Shown piece after piece: positions 15,706-23,454 of a stretch of DNA of 23,518 nt. This stretch comes from an uncultured Lachnospiraceae bacterium (lineage in GTDB: Bacteria > Bacillota > Clostridia > Lachnospirales > Lachnospiraceae): positions 1-23,518 of the forward strand of contig CAJULP010000042.1 of assembly GCA_910587295.1 (NCBI GenBank). Direction: 5' to 3'. Each line of letters opens with the position of its first letter. Positions within the stretch are counted from its first letter, which is position 1. Below the pieces are notes generated by a model, which saw only the letters and a program-made list of their open reading frames with translations, did no database searches and was not told the origin of the DNA. The position numbers and the translations under genes were made by a program.

Positions 15706-17373
15706 ATGATTCGTAAAAGAACAAAATTCATGGCACTGGTATTGTCTGCTGCACTTTGCATAGGTATGTTTGCGGGGTGCGGAAAACAGAATAATGAAAG
15801 CGGGAACGAGACAGCTGCGGAAACAAACACTGCTGCGGACACCGCAGTGCAGGACGGAGAGGAAACGGCGGAAAATGCACAAACGCCCGACCCGGTGACA
15901 ATCAAGGTTTTAATGAGCGGTGATAAGCCAAATGACTGGGATGCAGTGCTGGAAGAGTTTTATAACAGGACGAAAGATACCCTGAATATTACTTTTGACT
16001 GGACGTGGGTGCCTTCGGCGGATTACAAGGATAAATTAAATGTGAAGATGACAGCTGGCGAGGAATACGATCTGGTGTTTGACGCACCCTGGATGCATTT
16101 ACGTACATTGGCACAGGACGGTATTTATGCAGATCTGTCACCTTATTTAAATAATGATGCTTATCCGGGGCTAAAGCTTGCGTTCCCGGAGGATGTGATG
16201 AAGTATAATAAGTATTCGGATATCAATTGTGCTTTGCCGCTTTTCTTTAACTACGGCGGTCAGAATCTTGTTATGTACCGTCAGGACTGGGCGAAAGAAT
16301 GGGGGATTGGAACCGACGGACAGATCAACAGCCACGATGAACTGAAAGAGTACTTAGAGGCAGTGCTTGCCAACAAACCGGAAGTAATCCCTATTGCTCT
16401 GAAAAATAACAGAGGGTTCTACCACCTGTTTGATGCAATTACTGCTGAAATGAAAAAAGACCATATTTATCAGGGAAGCCTCGGAAAAGATATTTTCTTT
16501 GCCTTCAAGTTAAATGATGAGGAAACGGAAGTGATCGCAACAGCCCTTCCGGGTGATCCGGCAGAGTACTGGGAGCCTTTTGGAGGCGAAGATTTTTGGA
16601 AAAAGAAAGTGGAAGTTTCCAGGGAATGGAACAAATATTGTGAGAAAGATTCCTTAAATCAGGCTGACCCGGGCGCTCTTTTCCAGATAGGCAAGGCGGC
16701 TGCTTATATTGACACGGTTGATGCGGTTCCCAAGTTTAATGCGATCTTAAAGACCAATGCCCCGGAGGCGGAGCTGGGCGTTTACATTCATGAAGACGCT
16801 GCAAGGAACATGGAAAAAGGCGTTTACACGGCAACAGTGGTTGCCAGCAACTGCCTGTGTATTCCGGCATCCTCCGATAAGATTGACCGGACGGTTTCTT
16901 TCCTGAATTGGCTGTTCGAAAGCAAAGAAAATCACGATCTGTTTGAGTATGGGATCGAAGGTGTGCACTGGGAAGCGATAGGGGATGATCAGTATAAGCT
17001 GCCGGAGGGCGTCAGCGCCACCACAAATTATAATCCTAACGGCTGGAACCTGACATGGAACCCGAATTATTACCGTTTCTCGGCGGATTATACGGAATAT
17101 GCTCTGGCTTATGCGCAATTTTCAACTGATATCACGAATTATGATACGAGCAGTAAAATCCAGGGACATGTGTTCCAGTCCGATCCCGTAAAAACAGAGA
17201 TTGCGCAGTGCGGCGCTATTTTAGGCGAGGTGCTTGCCCCGTTAAATCATGGGATTCTTGAAAATCCTTATCAGGTATTTCAGGATACGACTGCGCAGCT
17301 TAGGGAAAACGATGTACAAAAAGCCATTGATGAATGGGTTGTGCAGATGAACGCCTTTTTGCAGAACAAGTAA
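15706..17373 (+). CDS. Extracellular substrate-binding lipoprotein of a CUT1 sugar transporter
   Basis: A 555-residue binding protein with a lipoprotein signal: basic start (MIRKRTK), hydrophobic core, and lipobox MFAGC with Cys25 as the lipid-modified residue. A flexible acidic, Ala/Thr-rich linker follows (about 29-60), then the two-lobed binding fold starting with VTIKVLMSGDKPNDW. Aromatic-rich stretches (WNLTWNPNYYRFSADYTEY, about 447-465) are the sort of surface that stacks against sugar rings. It captures the glycan outside the cell and delivers it to the permeases at 13784 and 14754. At 555 residues it belongs to the longer LplA-type proteins that bind oligosaccharides. A strong terminator follows at 17402. 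Ligand identity cannot be read; the neighbouring lyase-like enzymes suggest an acidic oligosaccharide. Confidence 0.93.
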   Translation: MIRKRTKFMALVLSAALCIGMFAGCGKQNNESGNETAAETNTAADTAVQDGEETAENAQTPDPVTIKVLMSGDKPNDWDAVLEEFYNRTKDTLNITFDWTWVPSADYKDKLNVKMTAGEEYDLVFDAPWMHLRTLAQDGIYADLSPYLNNDAYPGLKLAFPEDVMKYNKYSDINCALPLFFNYGGQNLVMYRQDWAKEWGIGTDGQINSHDELKEYLEAVLANKPEVIPIALKNNRGFYHLFDAITAEMKKDHIYQGSLGKDIFFAFKLNDEETEVIATALPGDPAEYWEPFGGEDFWKKKVEVSREWNKYCEKDSLNQADPGALFQIGKAAAYIDTVDAVPKFNAILKTNAPEAELGVYIHEDAARNMEKGVYTATVVASNCLCIPASSDKIDRTVSFLNWLFESKENHDLFEYGIEGVHWEAIGDDQYKLPEGVSATTNYNPNGWNLTWNPNYYRFSADYTEYALAYAQFSTDITNYDTSSKIQGHVFQSDPVKTEIAQCGAILGEVLAPLNHGILENPYQVFQDTTAQLRENDVQKAIDEWVVQMNAFLQNK

Positions 17374-17401
17374 AGGAAAAATATAAGTAGTCATTTAAGA
17401 T

Positions 17402-17440
17402 AAAAACCGGCTTGCGCACGGAAACCGCAATCCGGTTTTT
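17402..17440 (+). terminator. Strong terminator between binding protein and second lyase gene
   Basis: AAAAACCGG (17402-17410) pairs with CCGGTTTTT (17432-17440); inside it TTGCG (17412-17416) pairs with CGCAA (17426-17430) after a single C/T mismatch. The A run in the left arm and T run in the right arm let it work in both directions. Only 27 nt separate it from the next start codon. Confidence 0.9.
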
Positions 17441-17467
17441 GTCTCATAAAAATTGTGAGGTGCCGTA

Positions 17468-20400
17468 ATGAATTTGGATATAGAATTAAAAAAATGGCAG
17501 GGAGTGGAAATATTTTGTGGGGAAACGGGAGAGACGGCAGGGTATCTTGAAGAAGGAAAAACTGCGGTTTATGATTTCCCTAATACAATAGACCTTCGGG
17601 CATACGACGGAATTGAGGTTGCTGCCGGTGCTGCGAATAGAAGTGACTTATGGCTGGATGTGGTGTTAGAACCCCTTAGCAGCGGCAGGCCGGAATTTAT
17701 CCGGCAGACAAGGGCATCCATTTGTGTTCCCGAATCCGGCGGTGTGCTAAGGATTCCCTTTTCCGCTTTTGACCACAGCGTTTTGGTAAGCGCCCACATG
17801 AAATATATCAGCAGGGTAAAGTTTCTTTTGCGGAAAGACGAGGAGGAAACGGCGGTTTGGCCAAGTCCGGCCCGCCTGCAGATAGAATGTCCAGGTTTTT
17901 ATATGGCTGATAGCTTTCGGGCAAAAGCTCTTTGGGCCTCAAGGGCCGGAGACGCAGGGGAGACGCTTACATGGCAGGTAAGGCTGGAAAATGACAGTGA
18001 GGAAGAAATCCTGCTGGCTGCTTCGGAGATCCGGCAGGGCAGAGAAAGCTTTTCTTTAAATTTTGAAAAGAAAATATTGCTGAAAGCGCAGGAAGTGCGT
18101 AACGTCAATATAAGCGCTGTCCTTCCGGATAAGATGGCTCCCGGCGGATTTGAAATGAGACAAATGCAGTGGAATCCCTGCGGAATGAATCTGCCGGGGC
18201 AATCCGTGAAGCTGTATGCGGGAAGAAAAGGCGTCCATCCCTTTTTGCTCCATCGGGAAGACGGTTGGGGCCACCTTAAAAAACTGGTAAGGGAAGATGA
18301 AATGTTGGCGCAGCGGTTCAAGGAGGAATATGAGGAAAAAGCGCTGGCTTTTGCGGTACCAAAACCGGCTGCGGATGAAAGCTTCGTATTTATTTCCGAA
18401 ACCCAGGATGACTTTTTGAAAACGGCGGTTGCGTGGAAGGTAACGGAGAAAAAAGAATATCTTGAGAAGCTTCTTTTCTATTTTAAAGGTTTTCTGGACA
18501 AAGAATGCGGATATTTAAGCACCCGGTATCCGTATTTTCAGTTCATCCGTTCTAAAAAAGAATGGGAGAAGGGGATAGCCGGTGACAGTTCTGGCAAAGA
18601 CGGAAGCTGCCCTTTTGCGGTGCACCGCGCCTGCAGCGCAGGGTGGGTACAGGAAGCTGAATTTATGACAAAGCTGGCGTTTGTTTATGACCTGATTTAT
18701 GAAAGGGAAGAATTTACACCATGGATGCATCGGGAAATGGAGCTTTGTATGCGCAGTTACATGGAGTTTACCGATTGGAGGCTGTCAGACGGGGATGGTA
18801 ATAATTTTCAGTTAGCGGAAGCCTGTGCGTCATTATATTTCGCCTGCCTGCTTTCGGATTATCCGTTGATCGGGCGTTTTCTGTCAGGAAAAAACGGGAT
18901 TTATGATTTGATAGGCGCTGTCTTTTCAGATGACGGCAGTTATTTTGAAGGAGCAACTAATTATGTCCGGCTTGCGGCGGAGATTCTTTTGCACTGTGCC
19001 AATTCCTGCGAAAATTATGGATTGAACCTGAAAGATGTGCTGGTTCCGGCTTCTTTTGACGATCATATTCTTCATGCGCCGTGGGCAAAGAGGCAGGAAT
19101 GGGCAAAGGATCATAAGCCCTTTTTAGGAATGAGTTTTGAGCGGTTTGAACCAAATCAAAGGCCGGTCAGGAGACTTAAGGATTTTACGGATCAGCTGAC
19201 TACGCTTCTTACTCCGGAAGGGATTCTCTTTTCGGTAAATGACAGCAATGAACAGAGTCTGATACCTATTATGGATCTGGCATATTTCCTGTATCTGGAT
19301 CCGGCATATTGTGTTTTTTCTGATGAGGAACAGGCAGGGGATTTTCTGTTTGGGAAACATATGGCGGATTGGAAAAAGCAAAATCGGAAAGAAAGACAGG
19401 GTAACGGGAAAGACAGCGTACTGGTAAGAGGAGGCGGTTTTGCTATTTTGAGGGAAAAGACCGGGGAAGATTGTATATGTCAGGCGGTGATGAAATACGG
19501 GCAGCACGGGGGATATCATGGACATTATGACAGGCTGAGTCTGGTTTCTTTCTTACGGGATAATCAAACCTTCCACAATCAGGAATTTGCATGGTTTGGG
19601 TATGATTCGTTTCTATTTAAGATGTGGGTACAGGCATCAATAGCCCATAATATGGTGGTAGTGGACAGGAAGATGCAGGAACCGACTCCCTGCGAATGTA
19701 TATATTTTGCGAAAGAGGAGCATTTCAGCGCAGTCTGCGCCCAGACCCTATGCAGGTGGTCGGATCCTCCCTATGGAGGCCAGACGCCTTACCCGATACA
19801 ATTTCCGGAAGAAAAATGCAGAAAGGAAGGACGTTATATTTTAGTTCCGCCGATTCCCAGAGAGCAGGGTGAAATCGGGGAATATACGGAGCCGGTGTTT
19901 ATGCGGAGACTTTGCGTACTGGCAAAGGGAATCCTTTTTGTGTGGGATTACCTTAAGGCGGAAGAACTTCACGACTTTGACTGTCTGTATCATCCTTTCG
20001 GCAGTGTGGAAATAAGCGGGATGCGGTATCGGGAATCGGAGGAGCGTTTTGACGATGATCCTTTTGGTGCGGCGCAGTTTGTCACATGCTGTCACTGGTT
20101 TGATACGGAAGGTACTGTAAGTCTATCTTTTTCCAATAAACAAAAACGGGTGAATACCAATGACCGGATTGATTTTGTGGAAAATTCGCATCTTTTTGGG
20201 ATTTATCCGTTAAAGGGAGAAGCCATGGTAGGAAAATATCCCTTTAAAACGGATGATTTTCAGAACGTATGGAAACATAATGCTGTGGATCTTTTGAAAG
20301 ACCCCTGCAAAAAGACAGTTTCCTTTCATCAAAAAGGAACCTGCGCCCGGTTTGTGACGGCATTGGAGATTGGCCAGAAAGAGAGCAGCATTCGGCATAT

Positions 20401-20527
20401 CCAAAGCGAGGCGTACGGGAGTATCATTATTTATAAAAAAGATGGCAGTGTGGGAAGGCTTACGGTAAAAGGAATGGATGAATGGGAGCAGAAACAAGTG
20501 GAAGTTATTTACCAGACAGGAAGGTGA
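17468..20527 (+). CDS. Heparinase II/III-like polysaccharide lyase-related protein (paralog 2)
   Basis: A 1019-residue protein without a signal peptide, paralogous to the one at 7785-11171. Residues ~1-250 are beta-rich, ~270-600 form the helical toroid, and ~650-900 the heparinase II/III beta-sheet module. Aligned landmarks are Asn445/446 (DGNNFQLAEACA), Tyr499 (DGSYFEGATNYV), the triple-His motif YGQHGGYHGHYDR at 677-689, WFGYDSFLFKMWVQ, then NMVVVDRKMQ and RWSDPPYGG. GAGG at 17457-17460 gives a 7-nt RBS spacing. It directly precedes GH31, whose start lies 4 nt past its stop, so the two are translationally linked. By family analogy it would split uronic-acid-containing oligosaccharides by beta-elimination in the cytoplasm; the substrate and whether it is truly a lyase are unproven. 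The N-terminal half shows little similarity to paralog 1 by eye. Confidence 0.83.
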   Translation: MNLDIELKKWQGVEIFCGETGETAGYLEEGKTAVYDFPNTIDLRAYDGIEVAAGAANRSDLWLDVVLEPLSSGRPEFIRQTRASICVPESGGVLRIPFSAFDHSVLVSAHMKYISRVKFLLRKDEEETAVWPSPARLQIECPGFYMADSFRAKALWASRAGDAGETLTWQVRLENDSEEEILLAASEIRQGRESFSLNFEKKILLKAQEVRNVNISAVLPDKMAPGGFEMRQMQWNPCGMNLPGQSVKLYAGRKGVHPFLLHREDGWGHLKKLVREDEMLAQRFKEEYEEKALAFAVPKPAADESFVFISETQDDFLKTAVAWKVTEKKEYLEKLLFYFKGFLDKECGYLSTRYPYFQFIRSKKEWEKGIAGDSSGKDGSCPFAVHRACSAGWVQEAEFMTKLAFVYDLIYEREEFTPWMHREMELCMRSYMEFTDWRLSDGDGNNFQLAEACASLYFACLLSDYPLIGRFLSGKNGIYDLIGAVFSDDGSYFEGATNYVRLAAEILLHCANSCENYGLNLKDVLVPASFDDHILHAPWAKRQEWAKDHKPFLGMSFERFEPNQRPVRRLKDFTDQLTTLLTPEGILFSVNDSNEQSLIPIMDLAYFLYLDPAYCVFSDEEQAGDFLFGKHMADWKKQNRKERQGNGKDSVLVRGGGFAILREKTGEDCICQAVMKYGQHGGYHGHYDRLSLVSFLRDNQTFHNQEFAWFGYDSFLFKMWVQASIAHNMVVVDRKMQEPTPCECIYFAKEEHFSAVCAQTLCRWSDPPYGGQTPYPIQFPEEKCRKEGRYILVPPIPREQGEIGEYTEPVFMRRLCVLAKGILFVWDYLKAEELHDFDCLYHPFGSVEISGMRYRESEERFDDDPFGAAQFVTCCHWFDTEGTVSLSFSNKQKRVNTNDRIDFVENSHLFGIYPLKGEAMVGKYPFKTDDFQNVWKHNAVDLLKDPCKKTVSFHQKGTCARFVTALEIGQKESSIRHIQSEAYGSIIIYKKDGSVGRLTVKGMDEWEQKQVEVIYQTGR

Positions 20528-20531
20528 GCAT

Positions 20532-22583
20532 ATGGAACAGATAGCAAAGGGAATCTGGAAGGTTGTTTTTGGGGAGCCGGAAAAGTATACGCCGGAATAT
20601 TTCCGCAGCTTTCCGATCAAAAAAGAAATGATCGATAAAATAACGATAAGCAGAAAACCCAAAATAAAGGAAGAGGATCTGGAATGGAAAAAGACAAAGC
20701 GGGGAGTGGCCATAACGCTTCCCATCAGTGCGGGGGAAGATATCTACGGTTTTGGCCTGCAGCTTAGGAATTTTAATCAGGCCGGGAAAAGGCGTTACCT
20801 GAAAGTAAATTCAGACCCTGTCTCGGATACCGGAGAAACCCATGCGCCAGTGCCTTTTTATATCTCATCGGAAGGGTATGGGTTGTTTGCGAATACGTTT
20901 CGGTACGCTGCATTTTCTATGGGAACCAGCAGCGAACGGGGAAAATCCTCTGCTATGACGGCGGAAAATGAGCCTCACGAAGAATTTTCCGAATCTGCCC
21001 TGTATGCATTAAAACGGGCAGGACAAGAGCGGAAGGTCATCATTGATATCCCGGCAGCCAAAGGGATTGAACTGTACTTCTTTGAAGGAGATTTTATGGA
21101 AACGGTGCAGCGTTATAACCTTTTTTCCGGGGGCGGGTGCATTCCCCCTATGTGGGGATTAGGGATGTGGTACCGAATTTACGGCGGAAGCTGCCAGACA
21201 GATGTGAAACATTTTACAGAGTATTTCAGGAAAGAAAACATGCCGATGGATGTGCTTGGGCTGGAGCCGGGCTGGCATTCCCACAGTTATTCCTGTACTT
21301 ACAAATGGTCGGATTTATTCCCGCATCCCGGCGAGATGATAAAGGAAGCGTCAGGGCAGGGATATAAACTGAATTTGTGGGAACATCTTTATGTGTATCC
21401 GAAAGCGCCTTTTTATGAGGAGCTATATCCGTACAGCGGCGACTATGAAGTATGGAACGGTCTGGTGCCTGATTTTGCAATGAAGGAAGCATGGAAAATA
21501 TTTGAGGATTATCACAGGGAAACGTTTGTAAAAAAGGGCATTGCCGGTTTTAAGCTGGATGAGTGCGATAATTCGGATTATAATCCTTCTAACTGGGGGT
21601 TCCCAGATGCTTCGGAATTTCCGTCCGGAATGGACGGCGAACAAATGCACCTTGCCATGGGCGTTTTGTATCAGAACCTGATCTATGGGATTTATAAGAA
21701 AGAAAATAAAAGGACGTATTCCCAGGTCCGCTCATCGGGCGCACTGGCGTCACCGATGCCGTTTGTGCTTTATTCGGATCTGTACGACCACAAGCAGTTT
21801 ATCCGGGGCATGGTGAACGCCGGTTTCTCCGGGCTTTTATGGTGCCCGGAAGTCCGGAGCTGCAAAAACGGAGACGATTTACTGCGCAGGCTGCAGACTG
21901 TGGTATTTTCCGCCCATGCGCTGATCAATGGGTGGAGACTGCCAAATCCGCCATGGGAGCAGACAGATATTAAGCAGAATCTGGCGGGAGAAAAAATGGA
22001 GGGTGCGGAATATTATACAAAGGAATGCAGAAAACTGTTTGAACTGCGTATGAGCCTGCTTCCCTATCTGTACAGCGCATATGTGGATTATTACCGGACG
22101 GGAAAACCGCCTATCCGCGCACTGCTTATGGACTATCCGGAGGATGCGGCGGCAAGGGCGGTAGATGATGAGTTTTTATTTGGCGAAAGTATGTTGGTAT
22201 GTCCCCTTACTTATGAGGATGGGATTTCAAGGGAAGTGTACCTGCCTAAAGGCAGCTGGTATGATTTTTTTACGGGAGAAATGATAAAAGGAGGAGAAAA
22301 AACAGAAGTAAAGGCCCAATATGATCAGATCCCGGTATTTGTAAAAGAGGGAGCGATCATACCGTTGGCAAGGCCGGTACCTTACGTGGATAAGGATACG
22401 GTGTTTGAAATGGATGTCAAGATGTTTGGGGAAGCGGATGGAAAATTTATACTTTTCAGTGATGACTTTGAAACCTTCGACTTCGAAAATACCCAAAATA
22501 CTGCCGTACTGGAAAAACATCCGGGCAAACCGCTGGAAGTTATCAAGGGAAATAATCTGCGGTATTCATTTAGTGGAATTTAA
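20532..22583 (+). CDS. GH31-family glycoside hydrolase, atypical clade
   Basis: A 683-residue cytoplasmic enzyme with the GH31 plan: an N-terminal beta domain (to ~195), a catalytic (beta/alpha)8 barrel opened by CIPPMWGLGMWYRIYGG (~203-219), then C-terminal beta domains (~560-683). The likely nucleophile is Asp343 in GIAGFKLDECDNSDY. The usual acid/base region is replaced by RSSGALASPMPFVLYSDLYD, in which Asp416 is a candidate, and GFSGLLWCPEVR follows. These differ from the classical alpha-glucosidase and alpha-xylosidase signatures, so the enzyme may release another alpha-linked sugar. The start at 20532 has AAGGTG 5 nt upstream; the longer in-frame ATG at 20478 lies inside the previous gene. 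It probably trims a side chain or the residue next to the uronic acid cut by the lyase-like partner. Confidence 0.85.
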   Translation: MEQIAKGIWKVVFGEPEKYTPEYFRSFPIKKEMIDKITISRKPKIKEEDLEWKKTKRGVAITLPISAGEDIYGFGLQLRNFNQAGKRRYLKVNSDPVSDTGETHAPVPFYISSEGYGLFANTFRYAAFSMGTSSERGKSSAMTAENEPHEEFSESALYALKRAGQERKVIIDIPAAKGIELYFFEGDFMETVQRYNLFSGGGCIPPMWGLGMWYRIYGGSCQTDVKHFTEYFRKENMPMDVLGLEPGWHSHSYSCTYKWSDLFPHPGEMIKEASGQGYKLNLWEHLYVYPKAPFYEELYPYSGDYEVWNGLVPDFAMKEAWKIFEDYHRETFVKKGIAGFKLDECDNSDYNPSNWGFPDASEFPSGMDGEQMHLAMGVLYQNLIYGIYKKENKRTYSQVRSSGALASPMPFVLYSDLYDHKQFIRGMVNAGFSGLLWCPEVRSCKNGDDLLRRLQTVVFSAHALINGWRLPNPPWEQTDIKQNLAGEKMEGAEYYTKECRKLFELRMSLLPYLYSAYVDYYRTGKPPIRALLMDYPEDAAARAVDDEFLFGESMLVCPLTYEDGISREVYLPKGSWYDFFTGEMIKGGEKTEVKAQYDQIPVFVKEGAIIPLARPVPYVDKDTVFEMDVKMFGEADGKFILFSDDFETFDFENTQNTAVLEKHPGKPLEVIKGNNLRYSFSGI

Positions 22584-22603
22584 CAGTACCCACAAAAAGG
22601 CGA

Positions 22604-22656
22604 AGGCAGCTCACCTTCAAGGCTGCCTGCCTGATTGGCGCACCGGGGCGGTTTTT
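22604..22656. terminator. Terminator region shared by converging GH31 and Uma2 genes
   Basis: AGGCAGC (22604-22610) pairs with GCTGCCT (22622-22628). A smaller ACCG/CGGT hairpin follows at 22642-22652, leading into TTTTT. On the opposite strand the first hairpin leads into a T run (the complement of AAAAA just upstream). Both converging genes may end here. Confidence 0.6.
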
Positions 22657-22658
22657 CA

Positions 22659-23201
22659 TTATAGGAGTTCTGAAATTCGTATAGTCAAATCGTCATAAAT
22701 ACATACAGGAATATTGTCATCGAAATTATATTGATAAGTTCCCTTTTCAGATTCAAGATCATAAACATTTATTGTGTGTGTCATGGGGTTTATGATCCAG
22801 TATTCCCTTACCCCTGCGGTGCGGTATTTGAAAAGCTTTATACCATAATCCAATGAGCTGGTACTGGGCGAGACAATTTCAATTATCCAGTCAGGTGCAC
22901 CGTTACAACCTTTTTCATTTAGCTTATTTTTGTCGCAGATCACGGAAATATCCGGCTCAACATAGTTTATGTCATCTTCATTCAAAAATACTGCGAATGG
23001 GGCAGGGAGTACCATGCAATTGCCGCCTTTCTCATCAATATAGTTTGCAATTTTCTGATTTAGCTTACTTATAAGCAATTGGTGTTTTGTGCTTGGCGGC
23101 GCCATGTCATAAATCCGTCCGTCAATCAATTCTGCCCTTTTTCCATCAGGGAGGGCGTAAATATCCTCGATAGTATAATTTTTTTCCTGTTGCAGTGCCA
23201 T
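22659..23201 (-). CDS. Uma2-family (DUF820) putative restriction-endonuclease-like protein
   Basis: A 180-residue protein on the - strand with the Uma2 layout: N-terminal YTIEDIYALPDGKRAELIDGRI, a middle strand region, and a PD-(D/E)xK-type core with Asp84 in VEPDISVICD, Glu108 in DWIIEIVSPST, Lys122 in GIKLFKYRTAG, and the terminal REYWIINP. The start at 23201 has AAAGGA about 9 nt upstream; a TTG 27 nt earlier is less likely. Uma2 proteins are common in cyanobacteria and some Firmicutes and often occur as stand-alone genes of unknown role; nuclease activity is predicted from the fold, not shown. It has no evident link to sugar use and marks the end of the carbohydrate locus. Confidence 0.88.
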   Translation of the reverse strand: MALQQEKNYTIEDIYALPDGKRAELIDGRIYDMAPPSTKHQLLISKLNQKIANYIDEKGGNCMVLPAPFAVFLNEDDINYVEPDISVICDKNKLNEKGCNGAPDWIIEIVSPSTSSLDYGIKLFKYRTAGVREYWIINPMTHTINVYDLESEKGTYQYNFDDNIPVCIYDDLTIRISELL

Positions 23202-23264
23202 GTTGTTGGTTCCTTTCTTTATTTGCAAAATTCTAAAGGATTAATTTTACCTGTCTTTTTTAAT

Positions 23265-23273
23265 AGTGTAGCA
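23265..23273 (-). promoter_or_regulatory. Extended -10 promoter element for the Uma2 gene
   Basis: On the - strand TGC-TACACT forms an extended -10 element about 65 nt upstream of the Uma2 start. The matching -35 region is poor, as is usual for extended -10 promoters. Confidence 0.4.
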
Positions 23274-23320
23274 TAGTTATTAAAAAAGTTACAGGTTAAA
23301 AAACTCTTGTATGTGTCAAG

Positions 23321-23334
23321 TGTTCGTTGGAACA
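23321..23334. promoter_or_regulatory. Perfect short dyad between divergent promoters
   Basis: TGTTC (23321-23325) and GAACA (23330-23334) are separated by GTTG. The dyad lies between the leftward Uma2 promoter and the rightward promoter at 23440, a position suited to an operator. It is not a LexA box, whose half-sites have the opposite orientation. Confidence 0.3.
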
Positions 23335-23439
23335 TACCCGGTATAAGAAAACAATTTCATTTTTAGAAAAATTGATATATAATTAGTGTCTGCTGAACAA
23401 CTTAAAATATTGATAAATACTGAATTTTCCAGCATTTTT

Positions 23440-23448
23440 TGTTATAAT
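23440..23448 (+). promoter_or_regulatory. Consensus extended -10 promoter at the right edge
   Basis: TGTTATAAT matches the extended -10 consensus perfectly. Transcription would begin at about 23455, exactly at the ATG of the following open frame. Confidence 0.6.
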
Positions 23449-23454
23449 AATTGC

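Noticed and set aside
23321..23334. LexA/SOS box
   Set aside because: The Gram-positive LexA site has GAAC-N4-GTTC; here the half-sites are in the opposite order (GTTC-N4-GAAC).
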